Assembly: GCA_023436825.1 (NCBI GenBank) | Contig: JAEZHS010000466.1 | Coordinates: forward strand, 1-13,725 | Length of the DNA: 13,725 nt | Direction of reading: 5' to 3' | Source: Pseudomonadota bacterium | GTDB taxonomy: Bacteria > Pseudomonadota > Alphaproteobacteria > Reyranellales > Reyranellaceae | Part shown: positions 13,084 to 13,725 of the stretch, piece after piece | Position numbering within the stretch: the stretch's first letter is position 1 | How the letters are laid out: the number at the start of each line of letters is the position of its first letter | Position numbers and translations under genes: made by a program | Notes under the pieces: generated by a model | The model's input: the letters and a program-made list of their open reading frames with translations, nothing else | The model's database searches: none | What the model was told of the DNA's origin: nothing

Positions 13084-13725
13084 ACGTTACCTCACCCTCT
13101 GGGTCGCCCTCTGCATCGTCGCCGGCATCGCGCTGGGTCACGTCTTTCCCGGCCTGTTCCACGCCATCGGCACGGCGGAGGTGGCACACGTCAACCTGCC
13201 GGTCGCCGTCCTGATCTGGCTGATGATCATCCCCATGCTGGTGAAGGTCGACTTCGCCGCCATCGGCAAGGTCCGCGAGCACTGGCGCGGCATCGGCGTG
13301 ACGCTGTTCATCAACTGGGCGATCAAGCCGTTCTCGATGGCGCTGCTGGGTTGGCTGTTCATCGGCTATCTCTTCCGGCCCTGGCTGCCGGCCGACCAGA
13401 TCGACAGCTACATCGCGGGCCTCATATTGCTGGCGGCGGCGCCCTGCACCGCCATGGTGTTCGTGTGGAGCAACCTGTCGGACGGCGAGCCCGACTTCAC
13501 CCTGACGCAGGTGGCGCTGAACGCCACGATCATGGTGTTCGCCTTCGCGCCGATCGTCGGCCTGCTGCTTGGCCTCTCCGCCATCAGCGTGCCGTGGGAG
13601 ACGCTACTGCTGTCGGTCGGGCTATACATCGTCGTGCCCGTGCTCCTCGCGCAGCTCGTTCGCCACCGCGTGCTGGCCACTTCGGGCATGGCTGGCCTGA
13701 CGACGCTGCTGGCGCGCCTGCAGCC
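13070..13725 (+). CDS. acr3: ACR3-family arsenite efflux permease, 3'-truncated by the window edge
   Basis: An open frame from ATG 13070 runs to the end of the window, giving 218 residues of a family usually 340-400 long. ACR3 proteins are 10-helix inner-membrane carriers that expel As(III) using the proton motive force. The N-terminus MSLFERYLTLWVALCIVAGI is typical, as are LPVAVLIWLMIIPMLVKVDF, INWAIKPFSMALLGW (helix 3) and LAAAPCTAMVFVWSNL. C126 in the last corresponds to the helix-4 cysteine essential for transport in characterised ACR3. The start overlaps the ArsJ-like stop by 14 bp, so translation was probably coupled to it; the local Shine-Dalgarno is weak. With ArsC upstream it completes a reduce-and-export pathway. 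The start is supported by alignment to the family N-terminus. Confidence 0.93.
   Translation, partial: MSLFERYLTLWVALCIVAGIALGHVFPGLFHAIGTAEVAHVNLPVAVLIWLMIIPMLVKVDFAAIGKVREHWRGIGVTLFINWAIKPFSMALLGWLFIGYLFRPWLPADQIDSYIAGLILLAAAPCTAMVFVWSNLSDGEPDFTLTQVALNATIMVFAFAPIVGLLLGLSAISVPWETLLLSVGLYIVVPVLLAQLVRHRVLATSGMAGLTTLLARLQ

Noticed and set aside
1..13725. Signs of a mobile island (integrase, transposase, att repeats) carrying the arsenic genes
   Set aside because: No such gene or flanking direct repeat is visible, and base composition of the ars genes matches their neighbours; the right-hand edge is outside the window, so transfer cannot be judged.

Overview
The window is high-GC chromosomal DNA, densely coding, with protein families and gene orders typical of an alphaproteobacterium (Hyphomicrobiales/Rhodospirillales-like). 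The main pointers are an alphaproteobacterial-type adenosine kinase, a pst-phoU-phoB operon ending in phoB, and an ArsR-ArsC fusion. I cannot name a genus from sequence alone. No tRNA, rRNA, CRISPR array, insertion sequence or integrase is visible.

Layout. (1) 1-930, +: the 3' part of a WD40 beta-propeller gene. It converges, across a large inverted repeat (939-983), on a Bcr/CflA-type MFS drug exporter (994-2208, -). (2) 2248-5865, +: a tightly packed four-gene run of MoeB/ThiF-family adenylyltransferase, DsrE-like protein, PfkB-family adenosine kinase and AmpG-like permease. It is separated from the MFS gene by only 39 bp, which hold a TATA-containing dyad and tandem repeat. (3) 6036-11357, -: the complete phosphate-specific transport operon pstS-pstC-pstA-pstB-phoU-phoB, without phoR. 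It has a Pho box in front of pstS, a stem-loop between pstS and pstC, and two tandem intrinsic terminators after phoB; the second is embedded in the last codons of the convergent ampG-like gene. (4) 11358-11675: a 318-bp divergent control region with two Pho boxes, one facing each way, plus further dyads. (5) 11676-13725, +: an arsenic operon. It consists of an ArsR-ArsC fusion, a truncated glyceraldehyde-3-phosphate dehydrogenase, the last ~48 codons of an ArsJ-like MFS permease fused out of frame to it by a deletion, and an ACR3 arsenite exporter that runs off the window.

How it fits together. Arsenate enters cells through phosphate transporters. The sequence suggests that PhoB, encoded at the end of the pst operon, turns on both its own high-affinity phosphate uptake operon and, divergently, an arsenate detoxification operon. 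That operon would be under double control: PhoB for phosphate starvation and the ArsR half of the fusion for As(III). The ArsR-ArsC fusion has a strong internal Shine-Dalgarno and ATG exactly at the domain boundary, so free ArsC may be made as well. The alternative arsenate route (GAPDH plus ArsJ, exporting 1-arseno-3-phosphoglycerate) appears to have been destroyed by one deletion. The reduction-and-efflux route (ArsC plus ACR3) remains.
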